NCBI GenBank assembly: GCA_934047225.1
Contig: OW203986.1
Coordinates: 20,401,221 to 20,465,220, forward strand
Direction: 5' to 3'
Source: Ypsolopha sequella
Taxonomy: Eukaryota > Arthropoda > Insecta > Lepidoptera > Ypsolophidae
Length of the DNA: 64,000 nt
In this document: one piece after another, positions 22,284 through 34,564 of the stretch
Position numbering within the stretch: the first letter of the stretch is position 1
How the letters are laid out: every line of letters begins with the position of its first letter
Program-made: the position numbers and the translations under genes
The notes under the pieces: generated by a model
Databases searched by the model: none
Told to the model about the DNA's origin: nothing
What the model saw: only the letters and a program-made list of their open reading frames with translations

Positions 22284-22894
22284 ATGGAACCTGAAATATT
22301 GTACATAAATGAAAATCCTTGTCCACACCTAGTTGTCCCTATACCTGGAGATGGAACATGTTTGTTCCATTCTTTGTCATTCTCTATGTATGGGAACATT
22401 GAGTCGTCATATGACATTAGGTGTGCGGTAGTCGAGTATGTGGTAGCGCATTGGGATGAAATGCAACTTTATACGTGTGACGAGCGTGGAGACACATGTA
22501 CTCGACAGCAATGATGAAAACTACCACCTACGGTTCCGTATCCGAACTTATGGCAGCCACCGCTTTGTATCCATTTACGTTCGAGGTTTACGAAAATGGC
22601 CGTTTGAGAGGATCATTCGGTGGCGATCCTGGGATGCCAGTGAAACGTTTACGATTCTCTGGTAGTTTCTTAGGTGGTCATTATGAAATGCTCCTTCCTG
22701 ATACTAGTTTCTCAAGAGTATGTCCTAATGATCAGTTAAAGGGAGTGGGTTTTAAGAAAATCCGCAGCAGACGTGCAAGAAATATTACTCGAGAAGAAAA
22801 AAAGGAGGACTACCTACAAAAAGAAATGAGATCCCATCAAAAACATAAAATGTACAAAAATGGCAAGTCTCGCAACGCAATCCTTCCACCGTAA
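22284..22894 (+). pseudogene. OTU-like cysteine protease, frameshifted
   Basis: An OTU-family deubiquitinase-like frame. ATG at 22284 leads to VVPIPGDGTCLFHSLSFSMY, containing the OTU catalytic pair: Asp23 and Cys26 in PGDGTC. Near 22495 the frame breaks: frame 1 ends at 22514, while the homologous continuation runs one base off (TYGSVSELMAATALYPFTFE, then GSFLGGHYEMLLP, with the catalytic-type His at 22679-22681). It ends in a basic tail (GFKKIRSRRARNITREEKK) at 22894. A one-base deletion, or less likely programmed -1 slippage, would explain this. Such compact OTU frames in insects are often carried by mobile elements. The last ~60 bp lie inside a long hairpin arm. Confidence 0.7.
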
Positions 22895-23450
22895 AAAGTT
22901 GTGAGATCTTATGTAAAGCCAAGTCTGCTATTTTAGTTTTTATGGAAGCACCTTTTCATTTAAGTTAGTATGGAAGCACCTATTTAACAAATTTATCATA
23001 AATTGTTTCCTATTTAGTTACCTACCAACATTAAGTGACTGTATTAATATTAGTCATCTTTATTTCCTAATAAAATATGGTGACTTTGCAATCGCAGAGC
23101 ACAAATAAAGCACTGATGCGTAGAAATATCTTCTCAAATCGCTAATAAATTGATATTAGGTAGCTGATATGTTGTATATGTTGCTGTGCGATTGCGAAGT
23201 CACTATATTTTATTAGGAAATAAAGATGACTAATATTAATACAGTCACTTAATGTTGGTAGGTAACTAAATAGGAAACAATTAATGATAAATTTGTTAAA
23301 TAGGTGCTCCCATACTAACTTAAATGAAAAGGTGCTTCCATAAAAACTAAAATAGCAGACTTGGCTTTACATAAGATCTCACAACTTTTTACGGTGGAAG
23401 GATTGCGTTGCGAGACTTGCCATTTTTGTACATTTTATGTTTTTGATGGG
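22833..23450. repeat. Hairpin with 264-bp arms copying OTU 3' end
   Basis: Left arm 22833-23096 and right arm 23187-23450 are the same length and nearly exact reverse complements, around a 90-bp loop. The left arm holds the end of the OTU-like frame (from 22833) plus its 3' flank and a possible polyadenylation region (cctaataaaat). A transcript through both arms would fold into a long duplex. Confidence 0.85.
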
Positions 23451-23672
23451 ATAAGTATTTACCCGAATTATGATTATTGCTCACCTCAATAACTATTTTT
23501 CATCGAGATACCCGACCAGCCGTATTATTTCTACACTTCGTGTTTGATAAACAGTAGTTTTCGTATGTTTGTTTATGTTGCATTCATAAAGCTTGAAAAT
23601 AATCAATTCTTTATATTTTTGTAATTTGAGTCAGCTGTATCTTTCAGTACTTGCATTCTGTATATGATCGTC

Positions 23673-26600
23673 TTAAGAGTATGACATAGCCAAAACAAAA
23701 ACCAGTTCCGGGCGTGGCTTATTCTATTTTACGATAGCGCGCGGGGGGAAATTCGTCCCGGTCTCTAAGCTCGCGTCACCATAGCAAAAATACGAATAGA
23801 GTGGACGAGGCAGGGTCAAAAGTAATACGTATTTTATTTTATCTCATTTATTAGTGTATTTCGATCATCGTCACACGGCATTGATCCTACTTGCTATCAC
23901 GTCGGGACGTAAATTTATTATGGTCGGCTAAAAGTGGTTTTTGAGTGTTTGATTTATCAGTTGACCCTCGGAACATTTCAGACACTCCTTTAGAGATACA
24001 GAATAATATTGTGACGGTTAATTGTCACCATTACCCATTCTTTAAATATTTTTCGCCCGTTGAGCTGGTTTTACACTTGCGGGAAAATAAATTGGACCAA
24101 AAATTTCTTTACAAAAATTTTTTACTAAAGTTGTTATTACAAAAAGTGGAAACTAACAAATATTCTCAGAAGGAATGCACCACGTCACTATCTATCTCAC
24201 TGTAGCCTATATCAATTATGCCTCTCTCATTCAACCACGTTTAACTGCGTTACTATCTCATTCCAACTCATTTTAAATAGCGTCACTATTTATCTCACTC
24301 TAACGCGTTTTAAATGGCATTTCTAATGAACGTCAAATATTTTTACTGCCCGCCACTCTTTCATTCTAAATTCTAATTATTTAAAAAAATACGCAGCTCC
24401 TTTGGTAGTAAAATAGCAATAACTTTTTTTTCAAAAGTAATACACAGAAATTGCCAGATCATTTGAAAAACAATATTTGATGAGCCGTTATTTAAGACAA
24501 TTTGTAAAACTAACATAGGACATTTTTTTTCAGGGTGTGGTATCGAACTAACCTAATTACAAAAAATTGCTCATAAATTGGGTTTTTATTTTTCTTCCTG
24601 ATGTAACAGCATTTCAAGGTTTATTTTTGACTTTATCAATAGCATGACTATTCAGAGTTTCGCAACAAAAATTTTATTCTTAGAATTTAGAACTGGTTAG
24701 CTTTGACTCTCAAAAATCTATTCGAATTTATAAAAGTACCATCAACTCGAAGACTATCTACTTTTTGCTGAGGTCATAATTTGATATTCTGGTCAGTCAT
24801 GAGCTGGCCTACCAGCCTTCCAAGGGAAAGCGTTGACTTTTGGGACACCTGTTTACCCTTGGGATAAATCGCCAAGTGTTTAAAATATAGAAATTTATTT
24901 GTATCATAGTTTGAAATGTTCAGGTCCCTTTACGCAAAATGAAAAAACAAAACTCTTTTAGGATTAATTTGTTGTCCCTATGTTTGTCTGTTTGTCCGTT
25001 TGTCGAGGCAATTTTTCTGGGTAAAATCAATAAATGCTAATATTTACAGCCCTGTAAAATATACATATTATAACGTTTTTATGGTCTTTTGTTTAACTTT
25101 TTCATACAAATTTTCTCCTTATGAAAATATAGAGATCAACACTTCACATAATATTTTGCATTTGAAAGAAAGCACAGAAAGGAACTGTAGAACAAATAAT
25201 GTAAAAAATATAAAACCATATCTTTCTACTCTAAAGGGATTAATAATTTACTGTTTGTTCAATGTGGCGATAAATAATTATCAACATTTCTCTATCCTAG
25301 TTCCCTACCCTACCATACACACACACACTTACTTTTACTCTGACATCCTACGCCGCTAACTTTTCAATATTACTATTTTTCTGTATATAAATGTATGTAT
25401 TTTTTCCTCTTGGTCTATGAAGTTAGTTTTAAATGTATTATTGTAGAAAATGTAAAACCGTAATTGGCATAAGTTTTGATGTTATTAGCTACTATTATAA
25501 ATGTTTAAGGCTGTGGTTTTTGTAATAACAATAAAATAAATAAATAAATAGCTTTGTTTATTTTTTTTTTCTTTGTTACAAAGATAACAAATATTTTCAT
25601 ACAAGGTTTTCCTTAAGGGCTATTTCTCCGAATTTGTAACAAAATATTAAGAAATAATTATAACGGTAAAGTACAACTTTTAGCTAAGACAATTTATTGT
25701 TAAAAGTTTGCTATATGCATAAACATATTTTAATGATATTATGGTATATTCAAAATAATTAGGTTTTCCATAAGCGTGATATCAGATTATTTAAGAAATT
25801 TACGGCTGGTATCACGACGACGGATAAGCCAATTATTTTATTACTATTGTAATATAATTAAAAATATGTTAATGCATACAGCAGACTTTTAACTATAAGT
25901 TTTCTTAACTAAAAGTTGTATTTTTACTTATTGAAATTGTATTTCTCATCAAGAAGTGCAAGATGACAGGATATTCAAAATAAGTTAATTGAATTTGTGA
26001 AATGGTTTCAGGTCAAAACAGTTTTCCATGAAACGGTAATTGTTTATACTTAGCAAAGTGTGTAAACTTAGTCATCTTAACATGAACGACGCCTGTATTT
26101 TTCTCTTTTTTATTTCCAGTATAGATAAAAATATACAAACTTGTTAAACTTTGTGTAAAAACGAGGCAATATTGACGATATCCTGACAGCTATTATGATG
26201 GTGTTTTATCAAATTTTGCTTTTTGGGCTGTATAGAGACGTAGTTAGATGTCACTAGAATATACTCATGAAAAAAGATATGAAGAAAATAAGCTGTAGAC
26301 TTCACATTCGGTTTATACCTATCGTATGAATTTTAAGAAAAATACAGGGGTAAAGGGACCTCTTAAGGAAAACCTTGTATTAAACTATTTGTTACCTTAG
26401 TAAAAAATAATTCAAGGAAAAAAATAAACAAAGCTATCGCCACATTGAACAGTAGATAATTAATCCCTTTAGAATAGAACAACATGGTTTTCATATTTTT
26501 TACATTATTTGTTCAACAATTCCTTTCTGTGTTGACTTTTAAATGCAAAATATTATCTCAAGTGTTCATCCCTACATTTTCATAGTAAGAAAATTTGTAT

Positions 26601-27730
26601 GAAAAACGTAAAAAAAAAAACGTAAAAACCTAAAACGTAATATAAATAAAAACGTCAAAAGTATGTTTTTACAGCTCTATAGAGGGCCGTTAATATTGGT
26701 ATTTATTAATTTTACCCAGAAAAAATTGTCTAGACAAACGGACAGACAGACAAACATAGGGATAACAAATTAATCCTAAAAGAGTTTCATTGTTTTCATT
26801 TTGCGTAACAGAACCTGAACATGTACCGACAGGATTATCTACGATCTAATAATTTTGCCATGCACTGTAAATATTTCAAAATAAATTTCTATATTTCAAA
26901 TGCTTGGCGATTTATCCCAAGTAAGTGTACCTATATAATTTTCAAAAAACTTCACTTATTGGACCTGAAATGGTGAGCCAATACTAGAGGGTAATTTCAC
27001 GAAAAGGTCATTGACCTTTGTTACAGATCTCAGTAAGTATAAGTAAATTAATTTGGGTTTCAATAACGATCACAAAATTATTCTTTTAGAGTAACATATA
27101 TTATTTTCCCGCATAAAAGTATGAATTCATTCCAAATTCATTCAGTTTTGTTGTTATGACTATGGCACGATGTAGCTAAATCACTCATACGCATATTTTG
27201 TTGAGTTTTTAACGGCAGGAATATGATGCTCCTCGAAATATTACTTTATAAAATTAATTTCAATGTGTTTTGAAGTAGTTTTGGGAGATATTTATAGCTT
27301 GCAAAAAAGGGCACAGGTTCCACGTCTTACGGGCGCCAACGCTAGGCGTAGACTGACAATATCATGCTGCCGCTGACTGCATCAGTGGATTTACGTATTT
27401 TTGGAAAAAGGGGGTGCTTTTTTTGACCCGAATAACGTGGTATTTGGATAATGAATAGATATCATTCACACTAATTTTATTAAAAAAAACCAACAAAATC
27501 GCGAAAGCGATACCTGAAACAAAATCGATAAGAAGTGTGCAATAGAGGGTTACAAAAAAATTCATTGACAGTACAAATATGAATCGATTAACGTGGTTTG
27601 TGGAAAATGAATACCTTAAAGTTCAACCAAAAACATGTATTTTTTTTATGGCTATACGTAACCTAATTATTGCAACAAAATCATCCGAAAGCTGACATTT
27701 TATTTCTGTTTGTATTTTCGTTCCCCTTAA
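23673..27730. mobile_element. ~4-kb TTAA-flanked foldback element, copy 2
   Basis: Direct copy of 11399-15441, beginning (gagtatgacatagcc) and ending (tattttcgttcccc) at TTAA. It lacks the snapback retroposon of copy 1 but has its own 278-bp insertion at 25273-25550. Its inverted arms are 24858-25618 and 26359-26931. Apart from the two insertions the copies differ by scattered single bases and short indels. Confidence 0.75.
25273..25550 (+). mobile_element. Retroposon with (aaat)n tail
   Basis: Present in copy 2 of the 4-kb element but absent from copy 1 at the matching site (about 12999). It ends in ataaaataaataaataaata, so it was copied from RNA and inserted in + orientation. No coding motif is visible. 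It is probably the truncated 3' end of a LINE or a SINE. Confidence 0.7.
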
Positions 27731-28711
27731 TTAAGGCGCCTCTTCCCAGCGTCATCCGAAAATTACTCTATTGATAAAGTTATTTCTCATAAACGGTACG
27801 TTACGAAATTATTCTCGCATATATTGTTCAAAGTCAAGCGCTGACTAAAATTAAGTAAAATTGGTTATTTATTTGAAACCACTTATGGAATTTCTTGAAC
27901 TAAAATACAAGGAAAATATTGTTTAGAAAAAATATTTTATGGATTTTTTTCCGTCCATCGCGTCCATGTGAGAAGTATAATTTTCTCCTATTTTGCGCTA
28001 TCCGGAGGCACAGCGACGTCGTAATGCAATGCGCGCTGGTATGAACGTTATTTCAATATAGTTTCTGTCGATATCTGTACCGACACAGGTCGACTCAAGG
28101 TCGTTGGCGGCTATCTGCCCCTTAAGTGACGTTATAGTGGGTATCCCTTTGTTGTCGATCTTTGCTGCGAGCGCGCTCCATACAAACAGAGTTTGATCAT
28201 ATTTTTGACAATAACCAATCAAACTCGATGTCATTTTGTAGACAGTAGGATATAGACACTAATACGAGTATCAAGGATTTTCATACAATCATGTGCATTG
28301 GAATAGTAATCAATTTTCTATATTAGGAAAATCTATTCTATGTCTACCATAATAGTTGAATAACTTTAACTATAATGGGCTTGCTTGGCCCAGCGATAAA
28401 GTCTAACTTTAAGAACTCAAATCCATCCTCTCCATAAACATTATATTTGTCCTTGTTTATAATTTTAGTTCTAATAATGTTTTGTTTTACAAAATAACTT
28501 CTTTGTAAAATATACGAGCTGTTAAAATTTCTCAATTTTCAAAAACTAATAATGTTAATAAATATACATTGTGCTGTCTTAAGCTTTATTTCGGCTCATT
28601 GCACGGTACAATTTTTTTTCACGGGTGTTAAATACAGAAATTATTTAACATTACATTTTAAACCTACATTGTACGGTATAAACTGATAGAGTTATACTGG
28701 AAGTAGGTTTG
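27731..28711. other. No gene recognised
   Basis: A GC-richer patch at 28000-28200 has an open minus frame without family motifs. The rest is AT-rich. Nothing else was recognised. Confidence 0.35.
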
Positions 28712-28749
28712 TTCCAGAATATCCTGACCATAGACTTAGGATATACCTT

Positions 28750-29031
28750 CGTGAACGTTTTGAGTTTTTAATTTCCAGGGATAGACCCTTACGTTCCAGG
28801 ACTTTCTCCTCGTGAACGTTTTGAGTTTTTAATCTCCAGGGATAGACCCTTACGTTCCAGGACTTTCTCCCGCCTTATAGCCCCTATACATAACACCTGT
28901 GCTCATGGAAACTCATTCAGTGTTCAATCAGTCCGACTATGGAATGCTCTTCGCATAGTATTCGCGACTGTCTAACTATCGGTTCCTTTAAGAAAAAGCT
29001 TAAAGAACACTACCTCTCACAATCTAAATAG
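28750..29031 (+). pseudogene. LINE polymerase C-terminus with 61-bp tandem duplication
   Basis: Translation yields CAHGNSFSVQSVRLWNALR, then in another frame TIGSFKKKLKEHYLSQSK and a stop (TAG at 29029-29031), the standard C-terminal end of jockey- and CR1-group LINE reverse transcriptases. Positions 28750-28810 and 28811-28871 are tandem near-identical 61-bp units. Since 61 is not a multiple of three, the duplication disrupts the frame. An inverted repeat (28715-28747 against 29493-29520) brackets the fragment. Confidence 0.65.
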
Positions 29032-29223
29032 ATAGATATTATATATATTTATGTTTATGTAGTTTATTAGACACTATGTATATTTATAATATTTTATAGA
29101 TTGTATTTATAGTAAGTATTGATATAGCTTTTTATTTGGTTATTAAACTTGTATAATTCTTTGTATGTTCTTCTTCTCTGTGTACACGTGTATTGTACTT
29201 TTTCACTGAAATTTTGTTTATTT

Positions 29224-29455
29224 TATATTTCCGTGTTTTTTTTTTTTTTTTTTTGCGCCCAAGCAAGGCACCCTCCGGAGGTCACGGTGGGAGGGAGGTG
29301 GAGAATGCTCATAGCATACCAACGTAACCGGTTACGTTGGTTATGTGGGACTCACTGAGTGCCTACCCACTAAACTCCACCTCCACTCCACCCTTAAGGG
29401 TCTTAAAACCTTTATCGGAAGCGACCCCCTCTGGGGGTCCGTGTATATTTCCGTG
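29224..29455 (-). mobile_element. Poly-A retroposon with 12-bp TSD
   Basis: Insert 29236-29443 starts with about 18 T (a poly-A tail on the minus strand), followed by a GC-rich body beginning gcgcccaagcaaggcaccc. It is flanked by tatatttccgtg at 29224-29235 and 29444-29455. The 208-bp length fits a SINE or a truncated LINE. Confidence 0.75.
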
Positions 29456-30177
29456 GTATTTCCGTGTGTGTACAATAAATAATAAAGATATACTGGATAT
29501 CCCAAGTCTATGATCCTGACTATTATAGCCAATGATTTTGAAATCATTGATTAATTTATAGCACAGTATTTTATACTGTGATTATAGCGCCGCCGCCGTA
29601 TTAACCAAGTACAACATAAAAATATCACGACATTATATCCCCTTAATTAAGGTTGTCAGAAGTGTTTCCGAGTGTGGACTGTGGACTCTTAAATAAAAAG
29701 TCAACACTCGTACACCCGCTTTTCACCCAAGATTTTACATCCCAATTTATACTTGGGGCACCATATATGTATGTACAAGTTTTCCTCAAAGTGTATCCTT
29801 TACCGTTAGCCAGTGGGTACACAAATACTATACATAGGAATTCCGATTTATATGTTTTATAGTGGGTAAAATGGTGACTAATTCATTATTACCCATTTCG
29901 GTTTCATCGTCAAACAAAAATATTAAGGATGTTTAAAAAAATTAAAAGTCATTCAGGTCATCGTTTGTTTTGTTAAAGAGTTCATCTGAAAGACGAAAAC
30001 CTGCTTGTTTCTTGTGATAGGTAGGTATTTATATTAGTTAATTATGTTGCTTGGTATATTTGTATATAATTTTCCTTCTGAATTTACCCCCAAAAATTTT
30101 TAAGGCCCTAAGAGCTGCTTATGAAAACTTTACTTTTTAAAAATAGTTAATTTCTATATCTAGGCATCTAATTCTAA
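29456..30177. other. No gene recognised
   Basis: AT-rich DNA without shared repeats except the inverted partner of 28715-28747 at 29493-29520. Confidence 0.35.
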
Positions 30178-30640
30178 TTCCCATAGCTTAATTTCAAAAA
30201 GATTTTATTTAATTTTTGTTTCAGAGAATATACGCCATTTTAGGGCATAGTTTTCATTGGTTTGGTATATAAATTAACCATTATTTTTAAATTATTTTTT
30301 AAAGAATTGTCGGTTATGACGTCGCTTGAGAATGTTAGACATTATACTGATTGTGATGTGTGATTACTTATTAAAAAAGTTGTCTGTCTCTGTCTGTCTA
30401 CTCATCTATCATTCATCTGTCAAATCAATCGGCAGCAAATTTTTATAAATTTATCTTGATAGCAAAGGACACATTTCTAAACAGCCATTCCTCAAGTGAC
30501 GTCTCACGAAAGCAAATGGAAGTTGCAGCTTTTTCGTAAAAATATTCATCATCATGAGGTTTTTTATAATAAAAGTTCTAAAATACGGCTTATTAAACCT
30601 AAATCTCGAAATGGTTTTCGAATTAACACACCTTAACATA
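30178..30640 (+). repeat. Repeat family B, copy 1
   Basis: Shared with 60118-60530 in the same orientation: cagagaatatacg, taaagaattgtcgg followed by atgacgtc, and ttcatcatcatgaggtttttt. No coding potential or clear terminal structure, so the class is unknown. Confidence 0.65.
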
Positions 30641-30660
30641 AATTAATCTAAGCTAATTGA

Positions 30661-31794
30661 GTAAAGTTTCAATAATTATTCCGGTAAGTAAGAAATTGTT
30701 TTTTTTTTCTTAAGTGGCAACAATTTAGCAGCTCTTAAGTCTTTAAATAAATACGTTGTCATGTAATGAAAATAACCTAATGTCCTATTGAGTTACGAGC
30801 GAGTATGTACAAGTTTTACAATCCAAGAATGATGTCGATTCCCCACTACATTGTAAATAAATATAATGCAGCCTTCTCACGATCACGTGAAGAAACCGAA
30901 CATCCAGTTATCTTTTAAATAAACTTATTGTGTATACATATAATATACTTATTATATGTACTTATTGTTATTTGAGGACGTCAATCAACGCAAGGTGGGT
31001 TTGACAATTAGTAACCGAAAAAGTCTTTGAAGTTTAGAAAATCTTATCACAACTAATAACTACACAGGGTGTTTGGGAACAACTGTATAATTAATCATAA
31101 CAGCACTTGTACTCGTTTCTCAGTGTATTTTTTTAATTTACCCAACCGGTTTCGGTTTTGTACCATTATCAGGGCTTAAAGATGCATCTTTGATTCGCGT
31201 TGGTGGGCTAGCCCTGGACCTGCGGGGCCCAGTGCCAAGTTCGTTATTATGACGCTCCGGGCTTGGCCCTAGGCCCTACACGGAGCTCATATCTTATCTT
31301 ATCATATCTTAACTTAATTTTTAACTTAGTTAATTAAGGTAACTTCTACATAATATAAGTCTTAATGAACAAGTTATTGTTAAACATACGGAAGAGCGGT
31401 CTCTTCCTAATACAGGTTTCCCTATAAACTTAAATGGATAAGGCCGGCATATTGTGTACCTACAACTTGTTTTCTAAATAAACCATTTTGTATTTTTGTT
31501 TTGTATTTTTTTTAAGACTGTAGCCTCGGATACGAAACACTATAGAAACAATACCAACAAAATACCATTTTTAAATGTAATGGAAATGTAGAACTTGTGT
31601 CCCTCGAGCTTGTACCTAATTTCTAGGAAAAATTAGCAATTCGATTCGTGGTGGTTGAAAATTAAAATAAAGTTTTATTTGCTCGCACTGTGACATGCTT
31701 ATTACGTTAGTTGCTGCGGCTGACACGTGCGAAAATAGTGTGTTTTTTATTCTAAAATTCTTATAAAAAGCAATGTAAGTGTGTAGTATCGCTT
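30661..31794. other. No gene recognised
   Basis: Contains a GC-rich patch (31200-31290, tgcggggcccagtgcc, ggcttggccctaggccc) that resembles a short retroposon piece. Otherwise AT-rich. Confidence 0.35.
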
Positions 31795-32070
31795 AGACGA
31801 AATATTTAAGTGAAAAATGAAAATGCATGCAAATATTTTGCCTTATACATATAACATTTTATTTGCATCTGATCATCTGATATAACAAAGTACCTCAAAA
31901 GCAATTTAAAAGGTATGTAAGTACTCGATTGCATGAGACATTTTATCGATATCGATGTTTATCAGAATCGAGTACATGTCTCCTCAACAAAACACACTGT
32001 CAGCTCTTATGTTTTTGAATTTTAATAATATAACAAGAAGTTTATTAAACCTAAGTGGAGATTACTTTTT
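31795..32070 (+). repeat. Repeat family C, copy 1
   Basis: Matches 40040-40380: aagtgaaaaatgaaaatgc, cgatatcgatgtttatcaga and atcgagtacatgtctcctca. More of the same family (tttttcgacttacaatgct, gaagtatccactta, gttgtatctctg) follows at 32660-32810 after the repeat A insertion. Confidence 0.65.
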
Positions 32071-32147
32071 TTTAAACTTTCGCCCCGAACTGTGAACTCG
32101 CAATTCGATCTCGGCCGATTTGGCTCGAGTTCGAACTTGAAATTTTT

Positions 32148-32538
32148 TTCAATGCATGTGCTCGTAAAGGCCCACTTTTTATGCATCAAAACCGAACAGA
32201 AAGTCGATTATTTTGCCCTAGGGCTTTAATATATATATATTTTTATTTATTTACAATGGTTGGCTAACCTGCAGCCTTTCCTGTGTACCATAGACGTTAT
32301 ACTTTTTTTACACCGTTTAACGGCTATGGATACAGTCCTTTTGAGCCAATTATAATTTAAAGTTCACAAGATTATATTTGTTTTCATTTCCTCACACTAT
32401 GCATTGAAAAATGTAGTATGATACACGGGCGTAAAAGCAATAAATTACTCGGTTACGTATAAAACACTCGCTATGCTCGTGTTTTAAACCGTCCTCGTAA
32501 TTTATTCCTTTGCGCCCTTGTAGCATAAACTACTATTT
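32148..32538 (-). mobile_element. Repeat family A, copy 3
   Basis: Inverted copy of 7738-8134. It runs from ttcaatgcatgtgctcgta through the palindromic head with both aaaacactcgc and gctcgtgtttt halves to gtagcataaactacta. It interrupts repeat family C. Confidence 0.75.
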
Positions 32539-32659
32539 TTGTCTCATTTAATCCTATTAAAAACCAAATTTCAACGATACTCGAATTATTGTCGGACAAA
32601 CATTCATACATACATATAAACGCTGTGTTGTTCAAGTAGACTCGGAGAACTTCGTTGGC

Positions 32660-32810
32660 TTCACTCACATAATTTATCTTTATTTGTTTTTCGACTTACA
32701 ATGCTAATGCCGGGGCCCGGGGCAAATGTAGAAGCATAAAGAGACAGCATTCGAAGTATCCACTTACTTAATTTACGGTTGTATCTCTGGTACAATCTGT
32801 AATAAAGACG
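32660..32810 (+). repeat. Repeat family C, 3' part
   Basis: Continuation of family C after the repeat A insertion; related sequence at 38215-38275, 40415-40483 plus 41159-41240, and inverted near 48066-48115. Confidence 0.55.
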
Positions 32811-32830
32811 CTCGCAAGAAATATGTAAAC

Positions 32831-34425
32831 AAAATTGTAAAATTTCAAAGTATGTATTTTTAATCAAATAACCCTTGAAAATGCTTACACGCGAAACCAG
32901 TTGGGTGTAACACCAATTATATAAACGTTTTGTGGATAAATCCAAATGTTTTATTACAAGAAATGTATAATAAGTTCCACTAAGTGCCGACAATTAAACC
33001 CATCAACATCGTTTTGATGTTTATAATTCAAAATTTACGATATAAGAGTAGATAAACGTGTATACATTTCACTGAAATACGTTAATTGTTTTTAATTTGT
33101 CATTTTATACATGGAAGCGTCGTGACGCTAAAAATATCTATACAATCTGTAAGTACTACAATACTACAATCTGTAGACAAGTCAAAAACCCATTTTACGA
33201 TTGTATCAGAGCGAAAATCGTGTAGGGTAACTTAATACCCATATTTACTGTTCTTTATAATGAGCAAAAACCCTATCAAGGGCATTCAGTAGTGACTATT
33301 AATACCACTATTTTGGTTTAATCATTCAGTACTTAAAATTGTTCTTGGTCTTGGTTGGGTCTAGGTCTTGCTTGACCTAATTATAGCCAATGTGTTAAGA
33401 AGCAGTATTTTTACATACAATCAATCCAAGACAATAGTCAAATTCTGGGTCAATGCAAAAATTGCCTCAAAGTCTGTTATTATTTGCAATTAATTTTGAA
33501 TTGACCCTTATATAAATTTAAAGGGCAAACAGGTGATAGAATTAACATCAGGTGGTGTCTAAAGTCTCATTATGTTTGTAATTATCTGTTTTTGTGGTTC
33601 TCTTATTATTTTATTAAGCATGCATTGACGTATTAAGCATGTTTAGAATTTTGTTTTCGAAGATTGGGTGGACTGCAGTGAACAAAAAAAAATACTTAGC
33701 TTGGAAACATAAATATTTCGTCTCCTTACCCACCAATGATATATTATGTCCTGCATAATTTATGAAATATGATAATAAAAATCAGAAGAATTTGCTTATA
33801 TTACGCATGAATACTTATTTAAGCAAAGGTAAAGGAAAAGGTATATACAACCATGGCCGAATAAAACATGGTCTGTTCCTTTGGTTTCCATTCCAAAACA
33901 TAAGCTTGCTACAATTTGAATCCTGACAACAGGATAGCATATAAAATTTTGTATGAGTGCGAATGAATGACACGAGAGCTCGTACGGCGACACTGATATT
34001 TTTAAATATTTGGAACGCACCAGACCTTGGTGACGTCATCTTACGTGCTTGCCATTTTATGTCATTATTTCATGATAAGGAAAATAGTTTTAAGTTATTT
34101 TGTTTACAAAAAGGTTTATACTATTCATAACATTGATGAGTATTTTTGTTGTTGAAATTAAACTTAAACAAATTTAATTTTGATTTTTTGCTTATCTTTA
34201 TGATCAGATTTGCAGAAGTTGTGTGAAACGTTTGAGTAAAAATAAGCGTATAATACTGGCAATATCTAATGGCGTTTTTTCCATTTGTTGTCATCTTTGT
34301 TGCACGAGAGTGAATTTAATAGTTTGTTTTCACTCTACACAGAGATTCCCAAAGGTTGAAGCGCGTTTCCCAGTTGCAGATGAGCTGATTATTAAATGAT
34401 AAATTGATAATCTCATCAAGCAATA
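32831..34425. other. No gene recognised
   Basis: AT-rich sequence upstream of the THAP gene. No repeat shared with the rest of the window was noticed. Part of it may be promoter or 5' leader. Confidence 0.35.
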
Positions 34426-34564
34426 ATGGGCGGTTTTGCGATCCGTAATTGTAAAAATCGCTCTGAAAAAGGCGGAATAATTAGACTTTTTACTTTTCCC
34501 AAAAATGAATTGATGGCTCAAGAGTGGCTTCGCTATTGTGGCCCAAAAGCCAGCATCAGAAATT
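34426..34564 (+). CDS. THAP-domain protein, exon 1
   Basis: First exon of a small THAP zinc-finger protein, a DNA-binding fold (C2CH zinc). ATG at 34426; donor gtaagt at 34565; phase 1. It encodes 46 residues with the THAP pattern: a short N-terminus, Cys9 in RNCKNR, IIRLFTFPKNE (the conserved FP) and QEWLRYC (the conserved Trp34). The first zinc ligand, expected five residues before Cys9, is Phe4. Joined in phase to 35515-35705 it gives a 109-residue protein of THAP domain only, without a long C-terminal part. It could be a host transcription factor or a domesticated P-element-type fragment. Confidence 0.7.
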
